From assembly GCF_016743815.1 (NCBI RefSeq), contig NZ_CP061035.1, positions 2,110,501 to 2,174,500 of the forward strand: 64,000 nucleotides of DNA. Reading direction: 5' to 3'. This DNA is from Sphingomonas aliaeris (GTDB taxonomy: Bacteria; Pseudomonadota; Alphaproteobacteria; Sphingomonadales; Sphingomonadaceae). A model generated the notes under the pieces. That model was not told the origin of the DNA. It was given only the letters and a program-made list of their open reading frames with translations, and did no database searches. Position numbers and translations under genes: made by a program. Every line of letters begins with the position of its first letter. Position 1 is the first letter of the stretch. Shown here one piece after another: positions 54,988 to 63,787 of this stretch.

Positions 54988-57765
54988 GTGATCACGGTCA
55001 GCGCAAAGCTCTGTACTGCTCTCGCTACGCATACGCTGATGTTCATGGCGTTTCCCGCAGCTGCGCAGGAAGCACCGAACGCCACTGTTCCTGGACCGAC
55101 CGCGGGGCCGATCCCTGCAGAAACCAATGCCGAGCCGGTGGCGGGGGACGAGATCGTCGTCACAGGATCCCGCATCGCGCGTAGCGGGTTCACATCGCCG
55201 ACGCCGACCACCGTGCTGGGCGCAGCCGAACTCGACAATGCCGGCGTGACCAATGTTGGCCAACTCGCTCAACAGATACCCGCGTTCACCGCGACCTTCA
55301 CGCCCGCGACCTCGACCCTTCAGTCACAGCTCGCCGGGGCCGCCTTCCTGAATTTGCGCAACCTTGGAAACAATCGCACGCTGGTGCTGGTGAACTCGCG
55401 ACGCTTCGTATCGACGACCACGGGAGCGACCGTCGATACCAACGTCGTCCCAAGTTCGCTGATCGAACGCGTCGAGGTTGTGACCGGCGGCGCATCCGCG
55501 GCCTATGGTTCGGACGCCGTCGCGGGCGTCGTGAACCTTATCCTCAAGCGGAATGTGCAGGGTGTGACCGGCGAAATCCAGTCGGGCATAAGCACGTATG
55601 GCGACAATGCGACGTACAAGGGATCGCTCGCCTGGGGCACGGGCTTCGCCGACGGCGCAGGCCATTTCACGATCGCGGCCGAGGGTGAGAAGAACGAAGG
55701 CGTCCTATCCCAGGCCAGCCGTCCCTGGGCGGATGGGGCCTATGGCCTGATCTCCAACCCCGCCGCCGGCAACCCGCGACGGTTCATCCTGCCGGGGCTA
55801 CAGCTCGCCAATGCATCGCTTGGCGGCCTGTTCGTCAACGGGCCACTGCGCGGCACAGATTTTGGACCCGGCGGGGTGCCCCGCCCCTTCGTTTACGGAC
55901 AATATCAGGGCGCTTATCAGATCGGTGGCAGCGGGGTCGAAGGCAGCGACCTCATCTCTCTTAGCGTGCCGTTCGAGCGATACTCTTTCTATTCCACCGG
56001 CGAGTATGATTTCGGCGGCCTTACCGCGTTCTTCGAAGGATCCTATTCGTATTCGCGCGGCTACAATCCCCGGCTCACCCCGCCCTTCAATCTCGGCAAC
56101 ATCACGATCCAGCGCGACAATGCATTCCTGCCCGCGGCTCTGGCGGCGCAGTTGCCGACGACGACGATCACGACGCCGAACTTCGGACGGTTCAGCCCGG
56201 ACTTCGGGTATTTCGAAAGCGATACCAGCAACCGCACGAAACGGATCGTCGCGGGACTGGAGGGCGAGATCGGCGCGGGTTGGAAATTCACCATCTACGG
56301 CGAATATGGAAAGACGGATTACCGAGCATTGCTGCGCAACAACGTTATCACGCAGCGCTTCACCCGGGCGGTCAATTCGGTCCTGGTCGGAGGCGTGCCG
56401 ACTTGCCGCGTCAACGCGGTCACCGTGACGGACGCCGCCTGCGTGCCGCTCAATCTGTTCGGACAGGGCAGTCCGAGTGCGGCTGCTCTGGACTATATCC
56501 ACGGCACTCAAAGCTATGACGTCGATATCGATCAGCGCGTCGCAGCCGCGGAAATCCAGGGCAATCTGTTTCGGATCGGTAAGAACGCCGTAACGCTCGC
56601 GGTCGGCGGCGAGGTTCGGCAGGACAAGGTGAGCGGCGTGTCCGACGCGATCTCGCAGTCGGGCGGATTCGCCATCGGCAATCCGAGGGCGCTGGCCGGC
56701 AAGATCAACGTCAAGGAAGCGTTTGCCGAGGTACTCGTACCGCTCATCCATGACGCACCCTTTTTCCAGGCGCTTGATCTGAACGGCGCGATCCGCGTGA
56801 CGGATTACAGCACCAGCGGTACCGTCACGACGTGGAAGGGTGGCGCGACATGGCAGGTGAACGAACTTCTCAGGCTCCGTGCCACGCGATCACGCGATAT
56901 CCGTGCGCCCAATTCCGACGAACTGTTCACCAACGCCCTGTTCCGCTTCGCCGGTATTTCCGACCCGGCGAATAACGGCTCGACCTATACGGTCCAGATC
57001 ATCTCGCAGGGCAATCGCGCGCTGAATCCTGAGATCGCCAATACCTTCACTGCGGGCGCCGTGCTCACGCCCGGCTTCGTCCCTGGCCTGCGCGCCTCCG
57101 TAGACTATTACGACATCAAGATTCGTGACGGGATCGGACAACTCAGTGCGCAGGAAACCGTCGACGGCTGCTTCACCGGCAATGCCGAGTATTGCGGGTT
57201 CATCGCCCGTAACGGCAGCAACCAGGTCACGTCGGTGACAAGCACGCAGGTAAACGTGGCGCGTCAAACGACCCGCGGCGTCGATCTCGAGCTTTCCTAC
57301 ACGCGACCGCTCGGCGACGGGACGATCAGCATCCGTGGCTTGGGCACGTATGTCGATAAACTCGTGCTGATATCGAACATCGATCGCGTCGGTCAGGTTG
57401 GTCTGGGATCGAGCGGGGTGCCACGTTGGAAAGCGAATGCGAGCATCACCTACGATCGGGGACCGTTCACTCTCTTCCTGCAGGACCGGTTCGTCGGCGG
57501 TGGCACTTATGACGCGACATATGTCGAGGGTGTCGACATCAACGACAACAGCGTGTCGGGGCGCAATTACGTTGATCTGTCGCTGCAGTTGAAGGTGGTC
57601 GATACACCCCGTCAACGCGTGCAATTGTTCTTCAACGTCCGGAATCTTCTGAACCAGGATCCGCCGCATACGCCCAGTACGTTCCAGACGCCGTCACAGA
57701 CCAACGGGGTTTTCTACGACGTGATCGGACGGCAGTTTGCGACCGGCGTCCGGTTCCGGTTCTGA
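54988..57765 (+). CDS. TonB-dependent receptor (peptide-locus receptor 2)
   Basis: 925-residue outer-membrane receptor of the same type as receptor 1. GTG at 54988 is chosen because AGGGGG lies seven bases upstream and it starts a signal peptide (ending AAAQEA). EIVVTGSRIARSGF is the TonB-box region, followed by PTPTTVLGAAEL, LRNLGNNRTLVLVNSRR and VEVVTGGASAAYGSDAVAGVVNLIL in the plug; the barrel ends FATGVRFRF. A second receptor suggests a second substrate class for this locus. Confidence 0.9.
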   Translation: MITVSAKLCTALATHTLMFMAFPAAAQEAPNATVPGPTAGPIPAETNAEPVAGDEIVVTGSRIARSGFTSPTPTTVLGAAELDNAGVTNVGQLAQQIPAFTATFTPATSTLQSQLAGAAFLNLRNLGNNRTLVLVNSRRFVSTTTGATVDTNVVPSSLIERVEVVTGGASAAYGSDAVAGVVNLILKRNVQGVTGEIQSGISTYGDNATYKGSLAWGTGFADGAGHFTIAAEGEKNEGVLSQASRPWADGAYGLISNPAAGNPRRFILPGLQLANASLGGLFVNGPLRGTDFGPGGVPRPFVYGQYQGAYQIGGSGVEGSDLISLSVPFERYSFYSTGEYDFGGLTAFFEGSYSYSRGYNPRLTPPFNLGNITIQRDNAFLPAALAAQLPTTTITTPNFGRFSPDFGYFESDTSNRTKRIVAGLEGEIGAGWKFTIYGEYGKTDYRALLRNNVITQRFTRAVNSVLVGGVPTCRVNAVTVTDAACVPLNLFGQGSPSAAALDYIHGTQSYDVDIDQRVAAAEIQGNLFRIGKNAVTLAVGGEVRQDKVSGVSDAISQSGGFAIGNPRALAGKINVKEAFAEVLVPLIHDAPFFQALDLNGAIRVTDYSTSGTVTTWKGGATWQVNELLRLRATRSRDIRAPNSDELFTNALFRFAGISDPANNGSTYTVQIISQGNRALNPEIANTFTAGAVLTPGFVPGLRASVDYYDIKIRDGIGQLSAQETVDGCFTGNAEYCGFIARNGSNQVTSVTSTQVNVARQTTRGVDLELSYTRPLGDGTISIRGLGTYVDKLVLISNIDRVGQVGLGSSGVPRWKANASITYDRGPFTLFLQDRFVGGGTYDATYVEGVDINDNSVSGRNYVDLSLQLKVVDTPRQRVQLFFNVRNLLNQDPPHTPSTFQTPSQTNGVFYDVIGRQFATGVRFRF

Positions 57766-57912
57766 ATCGACCTCCCTCCTACGCCGCACGCAACCAGCCT
57801 CGATACTGCAACGATATCTCCGTTCGGAAAAATGTGGTCGCGTACCGAGAATCTATGTTAGGCTTCGATATGGACCCGACTGGTCCTTAGATAAAACAAG
57901 GCGGGGAATGGG

Positions 57913-59922
57913 ATGATGTTTCGACGATTTATCGGCATGGTCGCAATGGTCGGGGCCGTGGTCACCCCCTCCCTCGTCACGGCACAGGGGCCTGCCCCGA
58001 CGATCGCCCGGCCCGCTGGCATCGCGCAGCCCGCTCTGCGATTGACGCCGCCGCCCGGCGGCGCGCCCGCGCTAACCCGTGCGGACGTGGACACGTGGCT
58101 TGATGGCTTCATGCCCTACGCCTTGGCGGATGGCGACATCGCGGGCGCGACGGTCGTCGTCGTGAAGGACGGCGCGATCCTGACAAGCCGCGGCTTCGGT
58201 TATGCCGATATCGCGAAGCGCACACCGGTCGATCCCGCACGCACGCTGATGCGGCCGGGATCGATATCCAAGTTGTTCGTGTGGACCGCCGTCATGCAGC
58301 AGGTCGAGCGTGGCAAGTTGAACCTGGATGCGGACGTCAACCAATACCTCGACTTCAAGATTCCGCCGCGCGACGGCAAGCCGATCACGTTGCGCCAGAT
58401 CATGACTCATCGCGCCGGGTTCGAGGAAGCGGCGAAGGACATCATCTTTCATGATCCGAAGCGGCTCATGCCGATCGACGCCTATCTGAAGCGCTGGATA
58501 CCGAGGCGTGTTTTCGCGCCGGGAACGGTTCCGGCCTATTCGAACTGGGCGACGACGCTCGCGGGATACATCGTTCAGCGCGTCTCAAACGAACCGTTCG
58601 AAGTCTATGTCGAACGTAATATCTTCGCGCCTTTGCGGATGAACAACGCGACGTTCCGCCAGCCGCTGCCGGCGCGGTTCACGGCGCAGGCCGCGCAAGG
58701 ATATGGACGTGCAAGCGGCAAGCCGATCCCCTTTGAGCTCGTCGGCCCGGCACCCGCGGGCAGCCTGAGCATCACCGGCAACGACATGGCGCGCTTCATG
58801 CTCGCGCATTTGAACGGTGGCGAATATGACGGCGGGCGCATCCTGTCCCCCGCAACGACGGCGCAAATGCATGCCGCCCAACCAGGTGGAATCGCGAACC
58901 TGAACCGCATGGCGCTCGGCTTTTTCGAAAGCAACATCAACAATCGTCGCGTCATCGGGCATCTGGGCGATTCCGAAGCCTTTCACAGTGCCCTTCATCT
59001 GTTCCCCGCCGAGAATGTCGGGCTGTATCTGTCGCTGAGCAGCGCGGGTGACGCGGGCGCGGCCGGCAAGATCCGGATCGCATTGTTCGACGCTTTCGCC
59101 GATCGCTACTTCCCGTCGCCCAGCCGCCCGATCGTGGCGGGCGTCGACGATGCGAACGCGCGCCAGCATGCGGCGATGATGGCCGGCAACTGGAGCAATA
59201 CGCGCGGGTCGCAGTCGAGCTTCATGGCGCTGGTCGGCTTGCTCGGGCAGATGAACGTATCGAGCGGCCCGAAAGGCGAGTTGATCGTCCCTGCGTTGAA
59301 AGGCTTCGGCGGCGGCGTCCGCAAATGGGTAGAGGTATCGCCTTTCCTGTGGGCCGATCCGATGAGCCACGAGCGGCTTGGCGCGGAGGTGAAGGACGGT
59401 AAGGTCGTCCGGTTCGCGATGGACCAGGTCGCACCGGTAATGGAATATCACCAGACGCCGGCGGCACGATCCTCCTCCTGGCTGCTGCCCGCCCTTTACG
59501 TCGCACTCGCCGTGATGGCGTTGACGGCCGTGCTGTGGCCGATCCGGGCCATCGTGCGCCGTCGGTTCAAGGGCGTACTCGCCATGACGCCGCAGCGGCT
59601 GCGCGCATTCCGCGCTTCGCGGATCATGGCGATTGCCACCGTGCTGGTGCTTGTCGGCTGGTTGACGACCGTCACCGTGATGAGCGCGGACACAAACAGC
59701 CTCGGCAGCGCAATGGATCCGGCGCTGTGGATGCTGCAAATTGCCGGCGCGGTCGTCTTCGTCGGCGGTGTCGCGATCATGGCGTGGAACCTCTGGGCAG
59801 CCTGGACGGCACCGGCCGGGTGGCCGGGGCGGATCTGGGCGATCCTGCTGCTGCTGTCCGCATTGGTAATCCTGTGGATCGCTTACGCCTTCGGCCTGAT
59901 GGCGATGAGCGTGAATTACTGA
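57913..59922 (+). CDS. Serine hydrolase with C-terminal membrane domain (copy 4)
   Basis: 669 residues. Signal peptide about 1-24 (LVTAQGP), catalytic domain with S117-ISK, YSN in PAYSNWATT, and HLGD in the third-motif position instead of HxGG. After residue about 515 there are four transmembrane helices (about 518-545, 570-595, 605-630 and 640-665). The membrane tail is absent from copies 1-3 and would fix the enzyme to the inner membrane. Coupled to deacylase 3, which starts 30 bases after it. Its promoter lacks a good copy of the candidate operator. Confidence 0.88.
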   Translation: MMFRRFIGMVAMVGAVVTPSLVTAQGPAPTIARPAGIAQPALRLTPPPGGAPALTRADVDTWLDGFMPYALADGDIAGATVVVVKDGAILTSRGFGYADIAKRTPVDPARTLMRPGSISKLFVWTAVMQQVERGKLNLDADVNQYLDFKIPPRDGKPITLRQIMTHRAGFEEAAKDIIFHDPKRLMPIDAYLKRWIPRRVFAPGTVPAYSNWATTLAGYIVQRVSNEPFEVYVERNIFAPLRMNNATFRQPLPARFTAQAAQGYGRASGKPIPFELVGPAPAGSLSITGNDMARFMLAHLNGGEYDGGRILSPATTAQMHAAQPGGIANLNRMALGFFESNINNRRVIGHLGDSEAFHSALHLFPAENVGLYLSLSSAGDAGAAGKIRIALFDAFADRYFPSPSRPIVAGVDDANARQHAAMMAGNWSNTRGSQSSFMALVGLLGQMNVSSGPKGELIVPALKGFGGGVRKWVEVSPFLWADPMSHERLGAEVKDGKVVRFAMDQVAPVMEYHQTPAARSSSWLLPALYVALAVMALTAVLWPIRAIVRRRFKGVLAMTPQRLRAFRASRIMAIATVLVLVGWLTTVTVMSADTNSLGSAMDPALWMLQIAGAVVFVGGVAIMAWNLWAAWTAPAGWPGRIWAILLLLSALVILWIAYAFGLMAMSVNY

Positions 59923-59952
59923 GGCACTCCGAACGGTGGCAGGAGCAGGCGG

Positions 59953-61689
59953 ATGAAAATACGGCGGATCAAGGTTGCGATCGCCACGGGTGCAATGGTG
60001 TTTGCCGCGGCATTTGCACCGCCCCCTGCACCCATGTACGACACGCTGTTGCGCGGCGGCACGATCTATGACGGGCTCGGCGGCGCCGGGCGGGTCGGCG
60101 ACGTCGCGATCAAGGGCGAACGGATCGTCTATGTCGGGCCGAGAGCGCCTGGCACCGCGACGACAGTGGTCGATGCGGAGGGGCTCGCAGTCGCTCCCGG
60201 CTTCATCAACATGCTCAGTTGGGCCGTGGAATCGCTCATCGCCGATGGCCGGAGCCTGAGCGACATCCGGCAGGGCGTTACGCTGGAGGTGTTCGGCGAG
60301 GGCGACAGCATGGGGCCGCTATCACCCGAAATGAAGCGTCTCACGCAACAGCGTCAGGGCGACGTTCGCTACGACGTCGGCTGGCAGTCTCTGTTTGAAT
60401 ATCTCGAATGGCTCACCAAACGCGGCATTGCCCCTAATGTCGCATCCTTCGTCGGTGCGACAACGGTGCGCGCCAACGTGCTCGGCGAGAAGGACGTAGA
60501 CCCGACACCCGAGCAATTGACCCGCATGCGTGCTCTGGTCGCGGCAGAAATGCGTGGCGGGGCGATGGGTGTCGGATCGTCTTTGATCTACGCACCGGCA
60601 AGCTATGCCGAAACGCCGGAACTGATTGCATTGGTCGATGAGGTCGCCCGCTGCGACGGTATGTATATCAGCCATATGCGGTCGGAGGGCGACCGGCTGA
60701 TCGAGGCTATCGACGAACTCATCTCCATCGCCCGCCAGACCGGCGCGCGGGCCGAAATCTATCACTTCAAACAGGCCGGCAAAGAGAATTGGCCGAAGAT
60801 CGACGCGGCGATCGCTCGCGTCGAGGCCGCTCGCGCAGGCGGCCTGCCGATCACCGCCAATATGTATCCCTATACGATGGGCGGATCGGGGCTGGACGCG
60901 TCGATGCCGACCTGGGTGCAGGACGGCGGGCTGGAGGCGTGGATCGAGCGGATGAAGCAGCCTGAAATCCGCAAGCGGCTGATCGCGGAGATGCGCGCGC
61001 CGGGCGTGGGCTGGGAGAATTTGTATCGTGCTTCCGGCGGGGCCGAGGGGCTGATCGCATCGGGGTTCAAGTCTGACCGGCTTAAACCACTGGCGGGCAA
61101 GACCATCGCCGAAATTGCGAAGATGCGCGGCACCGGTCCCGAAGAAACGATGATGGACCTGGTTATCGAGGATGGCAGCCGGGTCGGTATCCTTTATCGC
61201 TTCATGGACGAGAAGAACGTGGCGCGTGCCGTTTCTCTGCCGTGGATGAGCTTCGGTTCCGACGCGGACTCGCAGGCACCGGAGGGTCCGTTCCTGAAAT
61301 CGCGGCCGCATCCGCGCGCTTACGGAACCTTTGCACGGGTGCTGGGCCATTATGCGCGCGACGGAAAGCGCATGCCGATGGCCGAAGCGATCCGCCGCAT
61401 GACCTCCCTGCCCGCCGCGAATCTGAAACTGCGCGATCGTGGACAATTGAAGGTCGGATACCAAGCGGATCTCGCGATTTTCGACCCACGCACCATACTC
61501 GACCGATCGACCGTCGAAAAACCGCAGGCGTTCGCTACCGGCATGCGCCACGTCTTCGTCAACGGGCAGCAGGTCCTTCGTAATGGCGAACCCACCGGGG
61601 CGCGCCCAGGTCAGGTCGTGCGCGGACCAGGCTGGCGAGGATGGCCGGATGGCGGGGCGTGCAAGCCGCGAACCGGACGACCTCGGTAA
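59953..61689 (+). CDS. N-acyl-D-amino-acid deacylase-like amidohydrolase (copy 3)
   Basis: 578 residues; signal-like N-terminus to about 25. D-aminoacylase-type TIM barrel with YISHMRSEGDR, EIYHFKQAG, ITANMYPYTMGGSGLDA, SFGSDADSQAP, HPRAYGTFARVLGHY and RMTSLPAANLKLRDRGQL. The first-strand HxH is missing (FINMLSWAVESL) and the Cys loop reads FGEGDSMGP, a pattern I recognise as a recurrent subfamily of D-aminoacylase-like proteins. Function of that subfamily is uncertain. Same operon as serine hydrolase copy 4. Confidence 0.87.
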   Translation: MKIRRIKVAIATGAMVFAAAFAPPPAPMYDTLLRGGTIYDGLGGAGRVGDVAIKGERIVYVGPRAPGTATTVVDAEGLAVAPGFINMLSWAVESLIADGRSLSDIRQGVTLEVFGEGDSMGPLSPEMKRLTQQRQGDVRYDVGWQSLFEYLEWLTKRGIAPNVASFVGATTVRANVLGEKDVDPTPEQLTRMRALVAAEMRGGAMGVGSSLIYAPASYAETPELIALVDEVARCDGMYISHMRSEGDRLIEAIDELISIARQTGARAEIYHFKQAGKENWPKIDAAIARVEAARAGGLPITANMYPYTMGGSGLDASMPTWVQDGGLEAWIERMKQPEIRKRLIAEMRAPGVGWENLYRASGGAEGLIASGFKSDRLKPLAGKTIAEIAKMRGTGPEETMMDLVIEDGSRVGILYRFMDEKNVARAVSLPWMSFGSDADSQAPEGPFLKSRPHPRAYGTFARVLGHYARDGKRMPMAEAIRRMTSLPAANLKLRDRGQLKVGYQADLAIFDPRTILDRSTVEKPQAFATGMRHVFVNGQQVLRNGEPTGARPGQVVRGPGWRGWPDGGACKPRTGRPR

Positions 61690-61707
61690 CTGAGGTCCGG
61701 TCGCGCG

Positions 61708-62169
61708 CTAGATCGGAAGTTCGGAGGTCGACTTGATCTCCGACAGTGCGACGGTCGACGTGATTTCCTGTACGCCGTCGAGTTTGCTGAGCTTTTCGAA
61801 GAAGAAACGTTCATAGGCTTCGATGTCGCGCGTAACGATCCTCAGCATGAAGTCGGTCGTGCCCATCAGCACGTAGGCATCCAGAACCTCCGGAAAATCC
61901 CGGATCGCCTGACTGAAATCGTCCAGGTTCGCGCGACCATGCGCGTTGAGGCGAACCTGGGCGAAGATGTGCGCGTTGAACCCGACTTTCCGCCGGTCGA
62001 TCACCGCGACGCGCTTCTTGATGATTCCATCGCGTTCCAGCCGGTCGATCCTTCGCCAGCACGGCGACGGCGACAGCCCTACCCGATCGGCGATCTGGGC
62101 AGTAGTGAGCGACGCATCGCGCTGCAATTCGCGGATGATCTTTATCTCGAAGGCGTCAAGGCTGGTCAT
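61708..62169 (-). CDS. Lrp/AsnC-family regulator
   Basis: 153 residues: an N-terminal helix-turn-helix (about 5-60, SLTTAQIADRVGLSPSPCWRRIDRLE) and a C-terminal RAM ligand domain (about 70-145, DAYVLMGTTDFMLRI). Such proteins sense amino acids as octamers. It is divergent from the amino-acid dehydrogenase gene with 123 bases between, the usual arrangement for a local activator or repressor of that gene. Confidence 0.92.
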   Translation of the reverse strand: MTSLDAFEIKIIRELQRDASLTTAQIADRVGLSPSPCWRRIDRLERDGIIKKRVAVIDRRKVGFNAHIFAQVRLNAHGRANLDDFSQAIRDFPEVLDAYVLMGTTDFMLRIVTRDIEAYERFFFEKLSKLDGVQEITSTVALSEIKSTSELPI

Positions 62170-62292
62170 ATTCTCCGCGATAGCAACATCATCAGCACAA
62201 TCCGACCAGATTCACGAAGATCCAGACGGGGTTAGGTCAGATTTGTCCCGGGCCTTCGGCGATAAGCGCGGCTATCGCGAAGGAGATATCCA

Positions 62293-63310
62293 TTGGTCCT
62301 CAATTCCTTTCAAAAACCCGCCGAGGAGGTTCACCTTTTCAGCGATGCCGCCTTTGGCCTCGACGCCGCGATCGTTCTACATTCCACCGTTCTTGGTCCG
62401 GCAGCGGGAGGCTGCCGTTTCTGGGCGTACGAAGATAGGGACACGATGACGGTCGATGCGCATCGGCTCGCGGAAGGAATGACATACAAGAACGCGCTGG
62501 CGGATCTCCCATTGGGCGGCGGCAAAGCGGTCCTTCGCCAGCCAAGGGGCGACTTCGACCGGCGCAAGCTGTTTCGCGCATTCGGAGAGGCGGTTCGGTC
62601 ACTCGACGGACGATACGTCACGGCGGAAGATGTCGGGACCTCGGTCGAAGATATGCAGACCGTCGCAGAATCGACGTGGCACGTCGCGGGACTGCCGCCG
62701 AGACAAGATCGTCCGGGCGGCGATCCATCTCCCTGGACCGCGCGCGGCGTCTTTTTGGCGATGCAGCTTGCGGTCGAACGACGCCTCAGCCGTCCGCTGT
62801 CCGAGTGCACCGTCGCCATTCAGGGGGTCGGCAATGTCGGGCGCAACCTAGCGCTGATGCTGCACGATGCGGGGGCCAAGTTGCTTATTGCAGATGTGAA
62901 TGCCGCGACGATCGAGGACGTTTTAGCGCGCACGGGAGCGACGGCCGTATCCCTTGACGATATTCTGACCGCGAAAGCTGACGTAATCGCACCGTGCGCT
63001 TTGGGCGCAACGTTCAACGACAAAGTCATTGGCAAGATCGCGGCCAAAATTGTCTGCGGAGCGGCCAACAACCAGCTAGCCAAGCCGGAGGACGGCGCGC
63101 CTCGCCGACAAGGGCGTGCTGTATTGCCCCGATTACGTCGTGAACTCCGGCGGGATCGTCAACGTCGCGGCCGAGTATCTCGGATGGTCCGCGCTCGCCG
63201 CACAAGCCCGCGTCGAAGCAACGGCAGAGCGGTTGGACCGGGTCTTCCAGCATGCGGAAGCTAACGGTCTCGCGATGAACGACGCAGCCGACGATCTTGC
63301 CGCCGCCTGA
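62293..63310 (+). pseudogene. Leu/Glu/Phe/Val-type amino acid dehydrogenase, frameshifted
   Basis: NAD-dependent oxidative deaminase of branched-chain or related amino acids. TTG start at 62293 has AGGAG seven bases upstream. LGPAAGGCRFW and MTYKNALADLPLGGGKAV carry the substrate-binding and catalytic Lys motifs; the Rossmann part has GVGNVGRNLA. The frame fails at 63094-63101 in GGCGCGCC; restoring two bases (one GC unit) gives GARLADKGVLYCPDYVVNSGG and the normal C-terminus to 63310. Intact length would be about 339 residues. Not a homopolymer, so this break deserves a separate check. Confidence 0.88.
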
Positions 63311-63341
63311 TCCAGGATCGAGGCGCATTGCGCGAGGTTGC

Positions 63342-63593
63342 ATGACGGAAAGCCATGCGCCGATGCACCGGTACGTCGTACGCGGCGGGCGCGATGCGCA
63401 ATTCCCCCTCAGGGTGTTCAATCTGTTCGCCCAGCAGGCCCTGTTGGTCGAGGAGTTCCGTGTGACGACCGACGGAGATGAATATGCCATCGACATCACG
63501 ATCGACGCGCTCAGCGAGACCGGCGGGGCTATCATCCTGGAAAAGCTGCGCGCGATGGTGCTTGTCGATTCCGCCCACTGCGAGATTGGTTGA
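63342..63593 (+). CDS. Small ACT-like domain protein
   Basis: 83 residues that read as one ACT-like ligand-binding domain (beta-alpha-beta pattern: RVFNLFAQQALLVEEFRVTT, AIDITIDALS, EKLRAMVLVDSAHCEI), as in small subunits of acetolactate synthase. ATG at 63342 lies 31 bases after the dehydrogenase. It may modulate an amino-acid enzyme, but no partner is assigned. Confidence 0.65.
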   Translation: MTESHAPMHRYVVRGGRDAQFPLRVFNLFAQQALLVEEFRVTTDGDEYAIDITIDALSETGGAIILEKLRAMVLVDSAHCEIG

Positions 63594-63787
63594 GTTTCTA
63601 AACACGGTGCCGCTCTTCGGCTGATGTCGGGAACCGCGCGGATAGGAAAATCTTGCCTATGCGGCCCGGCGGCCGATCAACGTTCTATAATGGGACAATG
63701 AGATCGGCTGGCGTTTGAGATAGCAATGCATCGTACCCATTCTGTCGGCATGCGCCATCGTGAGAAGATCGCTTCTGGAAGCCAATT

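Noticed and set aside
57866..57900. Copy of the candidate operator before serine hydrolase copy 4
   Set aside because: TCCTTAGATAA keeps only the first four bases of the word plus scattered matches, too little to count.
31678..63310. The locus as a biosynthetic cluster for a non-ribosomal peptide
   Set aside because: No peptide synthetase, precursor peptide or tailoring enzyme is present; the content is hydrolytic and catabolic.
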